Positions 18,055-27,516 of a DNA stretch of 64,000 bases are shown here, in pieces. The stretch lies in assembly GCA_020186115.1 (NCBI GenBank), contig WSYJ01000015.1, positions 1 through 64,000 of the forward strand, given 5' to 3'. Under the pieces are notes generated by a model. It was given only the letters and a program-made list of their open reading frames with translations, did not search any database and was not told the DNA's origin. The DNA comes from Histomonas meleagridis (taxonomy: Eukaryota > Parabasalia > Tritrichomonadida > Dientamoebidae). How positions within the stretch are numbered: the first letter of the stretch is position 1; each line of letters opens with the position of its first letter. A program made the translations under genes and the position numbers.

Positions 18055-19704
18055 TCACAAAATAATTCCTTCAATGACTGATTGAATTTTTTCGACGAAT
18101 CCGTAAAATTCATCTTGCCCACCTGCTATTAAGCTTACTGTTAGCTTTAATGAATCATCAATATCATAATCGGCCTGGAGAATCAAATCTAGTACCGACT
18201 CCTTTCTTGTCATTATTTTTGTTTCATCAGGATAAAACCACGCGAAACCATTTCTATTTAAATACAACTGAACAGCGCACATCAAAGATTCGATTGAAAC
18301 TCGAATTTCTTTGATCGTATAATGTTCATTACATTGTATTGAAGGAGCTTCTTCTGGTAAAAAAGATTGTTCAATAACAGAATAAAACTCTGGTGAACAT
18401 TGTGACGTATGTTTGTGGTTTCTATAAAAGGGATCTGATGTGTGGAGCGAAGCTGACGATGTCACATCAAGTCCCATCTGATCTTCGACGGTTATTTCTG
18501 ATGCCTCGAAATCTTGTTCGATCTCATCTGTGTTACGAAGGGACCACGGGAGGTTATCAAAGGAAAGCCGGTTCGTAAGCATTGTAACGAAGACTTTGGA
18601 CATGGTACTTTGATCAGAAAGAAGTTCTCGTGATAATTCTTCATCACTTGTCATCCCAAGTTGATGTAAAATATCTATGGTTTCCTTGTCTAGTGAAGCT
18701 GGATCAATAGGATTTGTAAGTGTTGGAATTGGTAGAGGTGAAGGTAAAGTATATGATTCTGGAATATCTCTACGGAACGCTGGGTGTGCTTTTATCTCCT
18801 TGAGAGTTATCCTTTTCGCAGGATCTTCTGTTAAAATCTTCGAGATAAGATCTTTGACATCATCTGGAAGATTTTGTGGGATTTCATACTCACATGAAAC
18901 TATTTTATGAAGCAAGTTATGGAGTGATGTGTCTTCAAATGGTAATCGACCCTATGTGTTAGTAAATCCTTAAAAATTGCTTCCCGCAAACGATAGGAAA
19001 ACGACTTGATCGTTTGTGACTTTTTGTGTTGTTTTTTGGCCATATCACATATCTATCGTTTTCTATCGTTTGTGATGAAGCAAAAAAAAACATACTACTA
19101 AGAGAGCATAAAGAATTACACCAGAACTCCAAATATCTAACTTACGCCCATCATAGGGTTTCCGTTTAAGAACTTCTGGTGAAAGATAATGAGGAGAACC
19201 ACAAAATGTTCCAGTGATTTTGGTTTTTATCCATCTAGCAAAACCAAAATCACTGATTTTTACGTTATTATGTTCATCAAGAAGTATATTTTCGGGTTTT
19301 AGATTGCAATGGCAAATTGAATGATCGTGAAGAAATTCAAGTCCATAAATTATTTGTCTGAAGAATTTCATTGCTTCAGATACTTCCAAATTACCTCTTT
19401 CAACAAGATAATCAAAAAGCTCTTTGTTAGGAGCATATTCAGTAATAATGAATAAATGTGATTTGCTTTCACAAACATTAATGAATTGCAATAAATGTGA
19501 ATTATCAAACAGCTTCATAATTGCAATCTCGTGTTTAATCTTCTTTTCGAGATCTGGCTGTTGGTTAAATTTTGCCTTTTTAATTATTTTTATTGCAACC
19601 TTAGCTCCAGTTACCTTATGTTCTGCTAATTTTACTTTACCTGTTGAACCAGTTCCAATAGTTCCTAACATATTATAATCTCCATAAGGAACTGAGACAT
19701 TCAT
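18055..19704 (-). CDS. CAMK/SNF1-like protein kinase with one intron; catalytic Asp replaced
   Basis: Spliced product of about 501 aa: exon 1 is 19704-19096 and exon 2 is 18951-18055. The junction restores L-L-V-G-R-L-P-F-E-D-T-S, the usual kinase sequence at this point. The glycine loop is G-T-G-S-T-G-K-V, the ATP lysine is in V-A-I-K (about K39), the DFG motif is intact (about D152) and the activation end reads S-P-E. The catalytic loop is H-C-N-L-K-P-E-N instead of H-R-D-L-K-P-E-N. The base-acting Asp is Asn (about residue 134), so phosphotransfer should be impaired. Exon 2 adds the C-lobe end (R-I-T-L-K-E-I-K-A-H-P) and about 220 residues of C-terminal tail. I start at Met 19704 because the upstream extension has only a GTG and a nearby stop. 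Confidence 0.88.
18952..19095 (-). other. Spliceosomal intron, 144 nt, phase 0
   Basis: On the minus strand the donor is GTATGT and the acceptor ACTAACACATAG, where the fused branch point and 3' splice site is the hallmark of trichomonad introns (ACTAACACACAG in T. vaginalis). Removing it joins GTA to GGT and restores the kinase frame; without removal a stop is reached a few codons past the donor. Inside it, AAACGATAGAAAACGA (19071-19056) and a near-perfect complement (19004-18988) could form a 16-bp hairpin. Confidence 0.93.
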
Positions 19705-20057
19705 CCACTCCGAAAATAGGACATCTAGGGTACCCTGTTTATTGGCTATTTTTGGATTCAATTTTTCTTTGAAACGATAAAAACGACAGCTCCATCTCAC
19801 ATGACTTAAACGTTACTCAATTCCCCTAAATGTTTGATCAATCTATATACTTAAAAAATCAAACTTATTAATTTCTTGTTCAAATAACATATGAATAATG
19901 GTTTGAATTATTAATTGAGCATCTTGAAAATAATTTATCAACTATTCAAAAATTCAAATTTGATATAAAATTATCCTTGCTATAAGGGTAAGTTGATTAG
20001 AATGATCATTTACGGCTCTATTTTTTTATTTTGCTATAAAATGATGTGAAACATTTT

Positions 20058-20094
20058 GGGGCACCTCAAGTTAGCAATTTTCCAGTAACCGTTA
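20058..20094 (+). promoter_or_regulatory. Candidate core promoter of the Vps11 gene
   Basis: GGGGCACC (20058-20065) and TAACCGTTA (20086-20094) lie 39 and 10 nt before the ATG. The same octamer recurs before the starts at 31194 and 34993. AACCGTT is a Myb-type site of the kind known to work near trichomonad transcription starts. Function is inferred from recurrence. Confidence 0.5.
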
Positions 20095-20103
20095 CTTCCA
20101 AAA

Positions 20104-22890
20104 ATGCAACCCTGGAAAACTTATCACTTCTTTCAGCAAAAAGATGTACCAGAAATCCCTGAACTCCAGACAATGGAAATCACATGTGTTTCTTCTGATT
20201 TTAGCCAGGTAATGTTTGGTACAAATGATGGTCATATTCATGTTCTTGCTTCAATTGATCCTCCAGATATTATTCAATCCGACTTTGAAACAACTGGACC
20301 AATTCTTTTCCTTCAAGTTTCATCAGATTCTTCAAAAATTCTCATTGTTAGCAAATCTGAAGATTCCTATGTATTTACAATTTGTAATGCACTTTTATTT
20401 TCACCAATGTATGAACTTACTATAAGTACTGAAGGTACAACTGAGATACCATTTATCTCATGCTCAGGAGATTTAACAAAAGTAGCCTTTACGTTAAACA
20501 AGAAAACACTTACTGTTTATACATTCCCCAACAAAGATACTGATAAAGTTCAAAAGCTTACACTTAAACCACAAACCTTTGATATGGATTCTGAAATCAC
20601 AGGAATATTCTTTAGCTCAGGTCTCGACAAGAACAGGAAACCAATTTCCTTCATATTTGTCCCAACTGTACAAACTATCAACTGTTTTGGTCTCAATAAT
20701 GGAAAACTCAAATATAGTCAAATTGATGCAATTGGTTATACTCCTGAGCCTGGAGAGAAAACAGCTTTTATTGGAGAGAATGGAAATCTCTATCTTTGTC
20801 GTAAGAATGTTGTATCAATATATTCATCAAAAGGAAGATTACTTAACGAGGACATAGTTCTTGATGTCAAACCCATGAAGCTTTTCAGGTTCCGTCAGTA
20901 CATTGTTTCCATTGTCCAAACCGACAAACCAACAAATTCACTGAAAATATATGATCCGAAAATCCATTGTATTTTCGGTGTTAGCCATCTTGGAATCAAA
21001 GTATGCTATCTCCTGAACGAATGGGGCTCACTTACCTTGATTCTTGATGATGGCAAAATTGCATTATTAAATGAGCCCGATATTGAAACCAAAGTTCTCC
21101 AACTTTGCCAAAAATATAACCAATATGACGTAGCCTTTAAATTGGCCCAAGCGAATCAAGATGATCTTAGTCCAACCGTCATCCCGATAATTCATCATAA
21201 CAAAGGTGATTCTTTTTATGAGAAGCGTAATTACCAAGAAGCCATTCATGAATACATAGAAGCCATTGGTTACCTCGAACCATCATATGTCATTAAGAAA
21301 TTTTTAGATCCTCAATTTGCGACATATTTAATCGAATATCTCGAAGCGTTACAAGAACACGGCAACAAAACGGCTAATGAAGAATCGCATAAGCTTCACA
21401 CCAATTTGTTATTTGGTTGTTACATTAAGTTAAAGCGTATGAAAACTATTCAAGAAAAAATTGATTTAGCAGCCGAATGTCAACGCAAAGGAATTGAGCC
21501 TCCGTATGATGTTGAAGCTGCGATTGAAGCATTAGACAATGCGAACTTTGATGACTTAGCGTTAGAGTTAGCGAAAGTTAACAACAGTCATGAAACATAT
21601 ATTAAGTTATTAGCTGAAGCGCATAAAGTTCAATTAATTGTTGATCATTTAGTTAATATGCCACCGAACAAAATCGAGAAAGTTGTGTTGGAACATGGCC
21701 CATTAATCTTAGAAACGTTAGAAGAAGAAGCGCGAAATGGATTCATCAATTTCTTAGTTAGCGCTTGTACACGTGGTGTTAATGATGATCCACAACGCAT
21801 GTGCAAAGCAGCGTCATTTTCTCCGGTGTTCATCGTATATCCGCAATATTACATCGAGTTCATTAATCGCTTAGTTGAAATTGACGCAGATAAAATGAGC
21901 CGAACTATTTGGAATGATTATATTTCATGTTCACTTAAAGCGAACACGTCGAAACTTACTTCGATTTTATTGCATCCGAAAGCGAAGTATTCTGATGAAC
22001 AAGCATTGATTATTATACGTGAAGAACATTTAGCATTAGAGAAGATGAAGAACGAATACATTAAACTTCAAAAGAAGAACGTGCAAAACATAAACATTGA
22101 TATTAATGATGTCGAACGACGACTTAAAGACATCACTGAAGGCTTAAAGGTTATCTATGAACATCGCGGATTGTTTTACGAGTTAATATTAATTTCCGAT
22201 GTCACGGAATATCCGAAAATCTGCGAACGATTTGGGGATAGAGATCCATATCTATATCAAGAATGCTTATTAAAGGCAGTTACTTCCAAAGAGCAAAACT
22301 TAAATATCATTGAAACATTAATCAAAACTATAGTTGAAAAGAACATAATTCCAATATATTCGATATTACATATCTTAGAGAAAAATGTTACCACATCGAA
22401 AGTATATTATGGATTCATTTCGAAATATATAATGAATGATATCATTAAACTACAAAAAGATATTAATGATAAAACTGATACATTGAAAAAACTCGACGAA
22501 GAACTCAACGAAATAAATTCCGATATATCGCAAATGGAAAATGATTACTTCATGATACGGCCTGATATGTGTCGAATATGTAAAGTGAAGATCGATCGGC
22601 CTTCGCGACATTTCTTATGCGGACATTCGTTCCACATCGGATGTTTGGGCGACGAGCCTTACGTATGTCCGATCTGTAAGGAGATGCACTTGAACAACGC
22701 ACAAAACTCAATGAACTCCATAAACCAGGCAAAGATGCAAAACGACATCTTCGCTTTGTTGGACACAACAGATGACCCGCAAGAAACGCTGAACATGGTA
22801 CTGCAGGGATCGTTCATGGATAACGACTTGAATAAAATAGAAGAAAGAGTCGATGGGCTTATGATGAAGTTAAATATGCACGACGAGTAA
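20104..22890 (+). CDS. VPS11: Vps11-like subunit of the HOPS/CORVET tethering complexes
   Basis: A 928-aa protein. The N-terminal part is a beta-propeller (to about residue 330), followed by a clathrin-heavy-chain-type helical solenoid, a coiled coil near 790-815 and a C-terminal RING-H2. The RING reads C-R-I-C, R-H-F-L-C-G-H-S-F-H, I-G-C, C-P-I-C, and the H-F-L-C-G-H-S-F-H core is diagnostic of Vps11 among the class C Vps proteins. It would tether late endosomes and vacuoles before SNARE-driven fusion, working with SNAREs such as those at 7680 and 34060. The C-terminal RING is thought to bind Vps18. The length matches the family. A GGGGCACC box lies just upstream. Confidence 0.9.
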   Translation: MQPWKTYHFFQQKDVPEIPELQTMEITCVSSDFSQVMFGTNDGHIHVLASIDPPDIIQSDFETTGPILFLQVSSDSSKILIVSKSEDSYVFTICNALLFSPMYELTISTEGTTEIPFISCSGDLTKVAFTLNKKTLTVYTFPNKDTDKVQKLTLKPQTFDMDSEITGIFFSSGLDKNRKPISFIFVPTVQTINCFGLNNGKLKYSQIDAIGYTPEPGEKTAFIGENGNLYLCRKNVVSIYSSKGRLLNEDIVLDVKPMKLFRFRQYIVSIVQTDKPTNSLKIYDPKIHCIFGVSHLGIKVCYLLNEWGSLTLILDDGKIALLNEPDIETKVLQLCQKYNQYDVAFKLAQANQDDLSPTVIPIIHHNKGDSFYEKRNYQEAIHEYIEAIGYLEPSYVIKKFLDPQFATYLIEYLEALQEHGNKTANEESHKLHTNLLFGCYIKLKRMKTIQEKIDLAAECQRKGIEPPYDVEAAIEALDNANFDDLALELAKVNNSHETYIKLLAEAHKVQLIVDHLVNMPPNKIEKVVLEHGPLILETLEEEARNGFINFLVSACTRGVNDDPQRMCKAASFSPVFIVYPQYYIEFINRLVEIDADKMSRTIWNDYISCSLKANTSKLTSILLHPKAKYSDEQALIIIREEHLALEKMKNEYIKLQKKNVQNINIDINDVERRLKDITEGLKVIYEHRGLFYELILISDVTEYPKICERFGDRDPYLYQECLLKAVTSKEQNLNIIETLIKTIVEKNIIPIYSILHILEKNVTTSKVYYGFISKYIMNDIIKLQKDINDKTDTLKKLDEELNEINSDISQMENDYFMIRPDMCRICKVKIDRPSRHFLCGHSFHIGCLGDEPYVCPICKEMHLNNAQNSMNSINQAKMQNDIFALLDTTDDPQETLNMVLQGSFMDNDLNKIEERVDGLMMKLNMHDE

Positions 22891-23339
22891 AAAGTTTTTG
22901 GAATTATTTTTGAGGCTGAAATATTAATTGCTAAAAATGATTTATATGTGCAAAGAGAAAAAAAATTTTTCGTGTCAAAGGAAACCGATGGAACTTTTTG
23001 ATAAATTTCTCATATGAAAAATATTTTTAATTTTATATATTTTGTTAATATTATATCTTCATGAGTGTTATATATTTATTGGAAAAATATTTTAATTATG
23101 GTGCAACAAAATTGAATAATATATTAGAGATACTAAATTACTCATGTGAAAAAAATTGCTTTTTTATTCAATATTTATTGATTTTCTTCAATTTTAATGA
23201 AAATTTAAATTTATTATGAGGAATTTATTCATAAAATATTTCATTAAAATAACTTTACGGATGACATTCTGCCGTGGTTCCTTTTAATCAATAAAAACTT
23301 TTTTCTCTTATTGAGTGAAAATCTAGAGGTCCCTATATT
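22891..23339. other. AT-rich spacer
   Basis: Lies between the Vps11 stop and the distal end of the minus-strand ankyrin array. It is long A/T runs without coding potential that I can support. Confidence 0.5.
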
Positions 23340-24953
23340 TAAGAAGTAATAGAAATATTCTCTTATAACCTTCATCAGATGCATAATCAAGTGCTGTAAG
23401 AAATAATTTAAATAATTTCCAAATATTATTTTGAATTTCTAAATTATTAATATGAATTTTAAGTAAAACAAATAAATATCTTTAGCATTAACATCAATTC
23501 CTTTTTGTTTAAGAAGTAGTTGCACTACTTCTGTTTCGCCACTTGCAGATGCATACATAAGTGCTGTAACAAATAATTTAAATAGTTTCCAAATATAATT
23601 TTGAAATACCAAATTATTAAATTAAATCATAAACAAAATAAATAAATATTTTTAGCATTGATATCAATTCCTTCTTGTTCAAGAAGTAATTGAACTATTT
23701 CTGTATAACCATTATCAGATGCTAAAATAAGTGCTGTATTAAATATTTTAAATAAGTTTCAAATATTATTTTGATATATAAAATTATTAAAATAAATTCT
23801 AAATAAAACAAATAAATTTTATCTTTAGCATTGATATCAATTCCCTTTTGTTCAAGAAGTAATTTAGCTACTTCTACTTGACCTCTTACAGCAGCATACA
23901 TAAGAGCTGTCACAAATAAGCTAAATAATTTCCAAATATTATAATGAAATAGAAAATTATTGATGCAAATTTTAAATAAAATATATAATTATCTTTAGCA
24001 TTAATATCAATTCTTTTTTGTTTAAGAAGTAATTTAACTATTTCTGTATAACCATTATAAGATGCATTCATAATAGATGTCCAAAATAATTTAAATAATT
24101 TCCAAATATTATTTTGAAATAGCAAATCATTAAAATAAAATCTAAACAAAACAAATAAATATCTTTAGCATTAATATCAATTCCTTCTTGTTCAAGAAGT
24201 AATTTAACTATTTTTGTTCTACCATAATTAGATGCTAAAATAAGTGCTGTTTTAAATAATTTAAATCGTTTCCAAATGTTAGTATAAAATTTCAAATTAT
24301 TAAAATAAATTTTAAATAAAGCAAACAAAAGTTTTTAACATTAATATCAATTCCTTTTTGTTCAAGAAGTAATTTAACTATTTCTGTTTGACCTTCTAAA
24401 GATGCCCACATAAGTGCCGTAAAAAATATTTTAAAAAAATTTTAAATATACTTTTTAAATATCAAATTATTAAAATAAATATCAAATAACATATATGAAT
24501 ATCTTTATCATTAATATCAATTACTTTTTGTTCTAGAAGTAATTTAACTATATCTATATGACCTCTCATAGATGCAATAATAAATGCTGTATGAAATACT
24601 TTAAACAATTTCCAAATATTATTTTGATATAAGAAATTATTAAAATAAAATCTAAACAAAACAAATAATTATCTTTAGCATTAATATCAATTCGTTCTTG
24701 TTCAAGAAGTAATTTAGCTATTTCCGTGTGACCTTTTACTGATGTCCACATAAGAGGTGTCATAAATAACTTGAATAATTATCACATGTTGAACTAAAAC
24801 ATCAAATTATTAAAACTAAAATATACCCTTAGCATTTATATCAATTCCTTCTTGCTTAAGAAGTAATTTTGCAATTTTAATGTAACCATTTTCAGAAACA
24901 ATTATAAGTGCTGTATCGAATTATTCAAATAGATACCAAAAAATATTTTGAAA
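23340..24953 (-). repeat. Array of ten ankyrin units with AT-rich spacers (170-bp period)
   Basis: Ten units follow the DUF3447-type head gene in the same orientation. The T-A-L codons begin near 24914, 24760, 24590, 24420, 24250, 24080, 23910, 23737, 23568 and 23397, a period of 170 bp with small deviations. Each unit reads roughly T-A-L-I-x-A-S-x-N-G-H-T-E-I-V-K-L-L-L-E-Q-x-G-I-D-I-N-A-K. It is followed by a spacer of about 86 nt that contains stops. Because 170 is not a multiple of three, neighbours lie in different frames. Individual ankyrin units are free of stops. The array could be exons, a decayed gene, or a repeat reservoir; see the findings. Confidence 0.85.
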
Positions 24954-26177
24954 TCATGAATAAAAATAATTAAAAAACTTTGCATTAATATTAATGGATT
25001 TTTGTCTTACCAAATACTTGACAAGCTCTTTATTTCCTGATTTAGCAGCGGGAACCAAAATACAATTAGGGAAATTATTTCCTTCTATAAAATCTTGAAT
25101 AAGATTTATATTTCCAATATACGCAATTTTGCAAATAAATGATTTATTTATTCTCATTCCTTCTTTTATTAAAAATGAAAGAACTTCAAAATTAGCATAT
25201 GTAATACATATATCCATAAAAACAAGTGGATTTTTTATGTTTTTGATATCATATTTGTTGTAAAGATAATAAAATATATCATTTCGATGAAAAATAATCG
25301 ATTTTTCATATAATATTACAGAAATTCCACAATTTTGCTCACAAAGATGAAAAATTTCAAGATTTCCTCCTGCAACAGCATATTTAATTGCGTTTTCTGG
25401 GTTTGCGTCATTCATAAGTAAATATTTAAAACAATTTATTGATCCAAAAAATGCTGCATAATCAATTAATGTAACATTTCCTTGATTAATAAAATCACAT
25501 CTTTCATAAATTGATGGTTCAATTATTTGATTATAATCAAAGTTTGTTTGTGATGATATTTCTTGAAGTTTTTGGATGTCATCATTTCGAATTATTTTCG
25601 CAATTTCATTTGGATTAACTCCTTCTTTAATTAACTTCTTATGTAATTCCCAATTATTCTTTGATAGTTCTTCATAATTTTTGACGAGATATGACCAAAT
25701 TACTTTAATACACCTTTCTTCATACAAAGGATCTACAGGTGGTTGACTTTGTAGTAATTCTTCAATGTTGTTTTCATCTTTATAATGTATAAAATATAAT
25801 GATTTAATAGACTCAATAACTTTGGAAGAAATAATGTTCTCTTCAATCATTCTTTCCAGAAGGTAATTTGAGCCATCTACTAAAAAAAATGCTTTTAAAG
25901 TAATCACAAAAATTTCAAATATGTTTAATTTGTTTTTGTTAAAATGCTTACCAATCTCAGACAAAAAATGAAGAAGCATATCTACATCACATGAGCGTGC
26001 ATAATAAAAAGAAAAGGTGATTCTACAAATAATGAAACAAAAAGAAAAAGGGTTATTTCCATCAAAAAATGATAGAATTTTTTGAACTGTCGATTCTACG
26101 TTTTCTTGATTGAGGTTGAAAACTGTGTTTTTAATAAGGAGTGCTTCATTTAAGTATTTCTTTTCTTGGCTTTGCAT
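24954..26177 (-). CDS. DUF3447/ankyrin-family protein, head region
   Basis: A 407-aa frame from ATG 26177. It has a helical N-terminal domain, then E-L-S-K-N-N-W-E-L-H-K-K-L-I-K-E-G and Q-E-I-S-S-Q-T-N-F-D-Y-N-Q. A DUF3447/ankyrin-like block follows (F-I-N-Q-G-N-V-T-L-I-D-Y-A-A-F-F-G-S, C-F-K-Y-L-L-M-N). It ends inside an ankyrin repeat at I-N-A-K, after which only a few spacer-encoded residues precede the stop. Such proteins are massively expanded in trichomonads, with unknown roles in protein binding. The head is about 40-50% identical by eye to the product at 40972-42153. Whether downstream ankyrin units join it by splicing is unresolved. Confidence 0.8.
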   Translation of the reverse strand: MQSQEKKYLNEALLIKNTVFNLNQENVESTVQKILSFFDGNNPFSFCFIICRITFSFYYARSCDVDMLLHFLSEIGKHFNKNKLNIFEIFVITLKAFFLVDGSNYLLERMIEENIISSKVIESIKSLYFIHYKDENNIEELLQSQPPVDPLYEERCIKVIWSYLVKNYEELSKNNWELHKKLIKEGVNPNEIAKIIRNDDIQKLQEISSQTNFDYNQIIEPSIYERCDFINQGNVTLIDYAAFFGSINCFKYLLMNDANPENAIKYAVAGGNLEIFHLCEQNCGISVILYEKSIIFHRNDIFYYLYNKYDIKNIKNPLVFMDICITYANFEVLSFLIKEGMRINKSFICKIAYIGNINLIQDFIEGNNFPNCILVPAAKSGNKELVKYLVRQKSININAKFFNYFYS

Positions 26178-26263
26178 ATTGATGAAAAAAGTTTATTATA
26201 AAAGTGACATATATTAAACTCTTAAAACCGTAAAAACTGTTTGTGAATGACCAAAGGCACAAA
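26178..26263. promoter_or_regulatory. Divergent promoter between an ankyrin gene and SSF1
   Basis: Only 86 bp separate the two ATGs. A Myb-like AACCGT site lies at 26226-26231, near the middle. The spacing leaves little room for separate promoters, so shared elements are likely. Confidence 0.45.
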
Positions 26264-27121
26264 ATGAAAAAACAAAAGGTCAAACCAAATCCACAAAAAC
26301 AAGCAGAACAAGAAGTCGAAACAATGACAATGGTTATTCACCTTGGAGAGGTTGGCTCTTCAATTCGCGCTTTAGTTGATGATGTAAGAAAAATGCTATC
26401 ACCATATACTTACATGAAAATGCGAGTTCATGCTAAAAATAAGCTTCGTGATTTCACAGAAGCTTCTTCCCTTATTGGCGCCAAAATGTTAATTCTCCTT
26501 CGTTGTAAATTAGATAAAACTACATTTGCAATAACCAGATTTCCTCGCGGTCCCACTGTCTATTTTGACGTACAAAAGTACGCCACCATTGGTGATGTAC
26601 ATCAAGCATATCCAGACTCAGCTAATTTCAACAAAAAGGAAAGATCAGAATCATTTCTCGTGTGTGAAGGATTTACTGATAGCGACCAAGACCAAGTCAT
26701 TGTTTCCATGTTCCAAGGAATGTTTCCTTCAATCAAACTCGGCCAATGTAACTTGAAATTAATGAAAAGAGTTGTTCTCGCTTCTAAAGACCCTGATGGT
26801 GTTATTTCACTTCGTCATTACAAAGTTACACAAAGAGATCTTCAGATTAGTGATCCTCTCCAGAGGCTTGACAGAGGAAAAATACCAGATTTGAGTATGT
26901 ACGAGTCAATCGAAGACTATTTCATGGAAAGCTTAAGGAACGCGCCAAAGGAAAAAAGGCAAAGAGCAATCCACCTCCAGGAAATTGGACCAAGAATTGA
27001 CATGACATTCAAACAACTCGAAACAAATGTATTTGGAGGAATGAAGCTTACAGATCCAAACGCACCAACTCCACAAAAAACTTATAAATATAGAACACCT
27101 AAGAAAGACGATCATCGTTGA
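26264..27121 (+). CDS. SSF1: SSF1/Peter Pan ribosome-biogenesis factor (Brix domain)
   Basis: About 285 aa. After a basic N-terminus, the Brix domain spans most of the protein: V-I-H-L-G-E-V-G-S-S-I-R-A-L-V-D-D-V-R-K-M-L-S-P-Y-T, then R-F-P-R-G-P-T-V-Y-F-D-V, F-Q-G-M-F-P-S-I and L-R-H-Y-K-V. This order matches SSF1/PPAN (compare F-Q-N-L-F-P-S-I, F-R-H-Y-S-I). The protein acts in the nucleolus in pre-60S assembly and 27S pre-rRNA processing. ATG 26264 is chosen because the longer frame starts with GTG. Confidence 0.9.
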   Translation: MKKQKVKPNPQKQAEQEVETMTMVIHLGEVGSSIRALVDDVRKMLSPYTYMKMRVHAKNKLRDFTEASSLIGAKMLILLRCKLDKTTFAITRFPRGPTVYFDVQKYATIGDVHQAYPDSANFNKKERSESFLVCEGFTDSDQDQVIVSMFQGMFPSIKLGQCNLKLMKRVVLASKDPDGVISLRHYKVTQRDLQISDPLQRLDRGKIPDLSMYESIEDYFMESLRNAPKEKRQRAIHLQEIGPRIDMTFKQLETNVFGGMKLTDPNAPTPQKTYKYRTPKKDDHR

Positions 27122-27468
27122 GTAAATATAAATATTAATGTAAAGTTTTCTGTTTTAGCATGAGCATCTTCTTCTACAAATGTTTCAATTCAATCAATAA
27201 TGATGTTGAGTGATCAATCAGATTAAATTTGAGATATTTTTTTTTGCGGAAATGTTCGAATAAAATAACTAAAGATTTTCCAACATGTGAAATTTATATG
27301 AACCCTAATAAGCTAAATCACATCCCAGAAGTAACCAATAAACCGATTTGTGACTCAGGAATTTTTTGAAAAATGTTCGAAAGAAGTGACTTTCTGACTT
27401 TAAAAGAACGTTTCAAACAGTGTAAAGTTATCATTTTGTGCATCCAAAACTTTGTTCATTCAAATTAT
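27122..27468. other. Intergenic region upstream of the GH5 gene
   Basis: About 350 bp of AT-rich DNA with no coding sequence I can support. Its right edge carries the GGGGCGGC box of the next gene. Confidence 0.5.
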
Positions 27469-27476
27469 GGGGCGGC
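27469..27476 (+). promoter_or_regulatory. GC-rich box GGGGCGGC upstream of the GH5 gene
   Basis: Lies 41 nt before the ATG at 27517 and resembles the GGGGCACC boxes before three other plus-strand starts. A pure-GC octamer is rare in this AT-rich DNA. Confidence 0.35.
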
Positions 27477-27516
27477 TGTAACTTAATTTTTTTTTTAGAA
27501 ATCCAGCCAAAATTTG

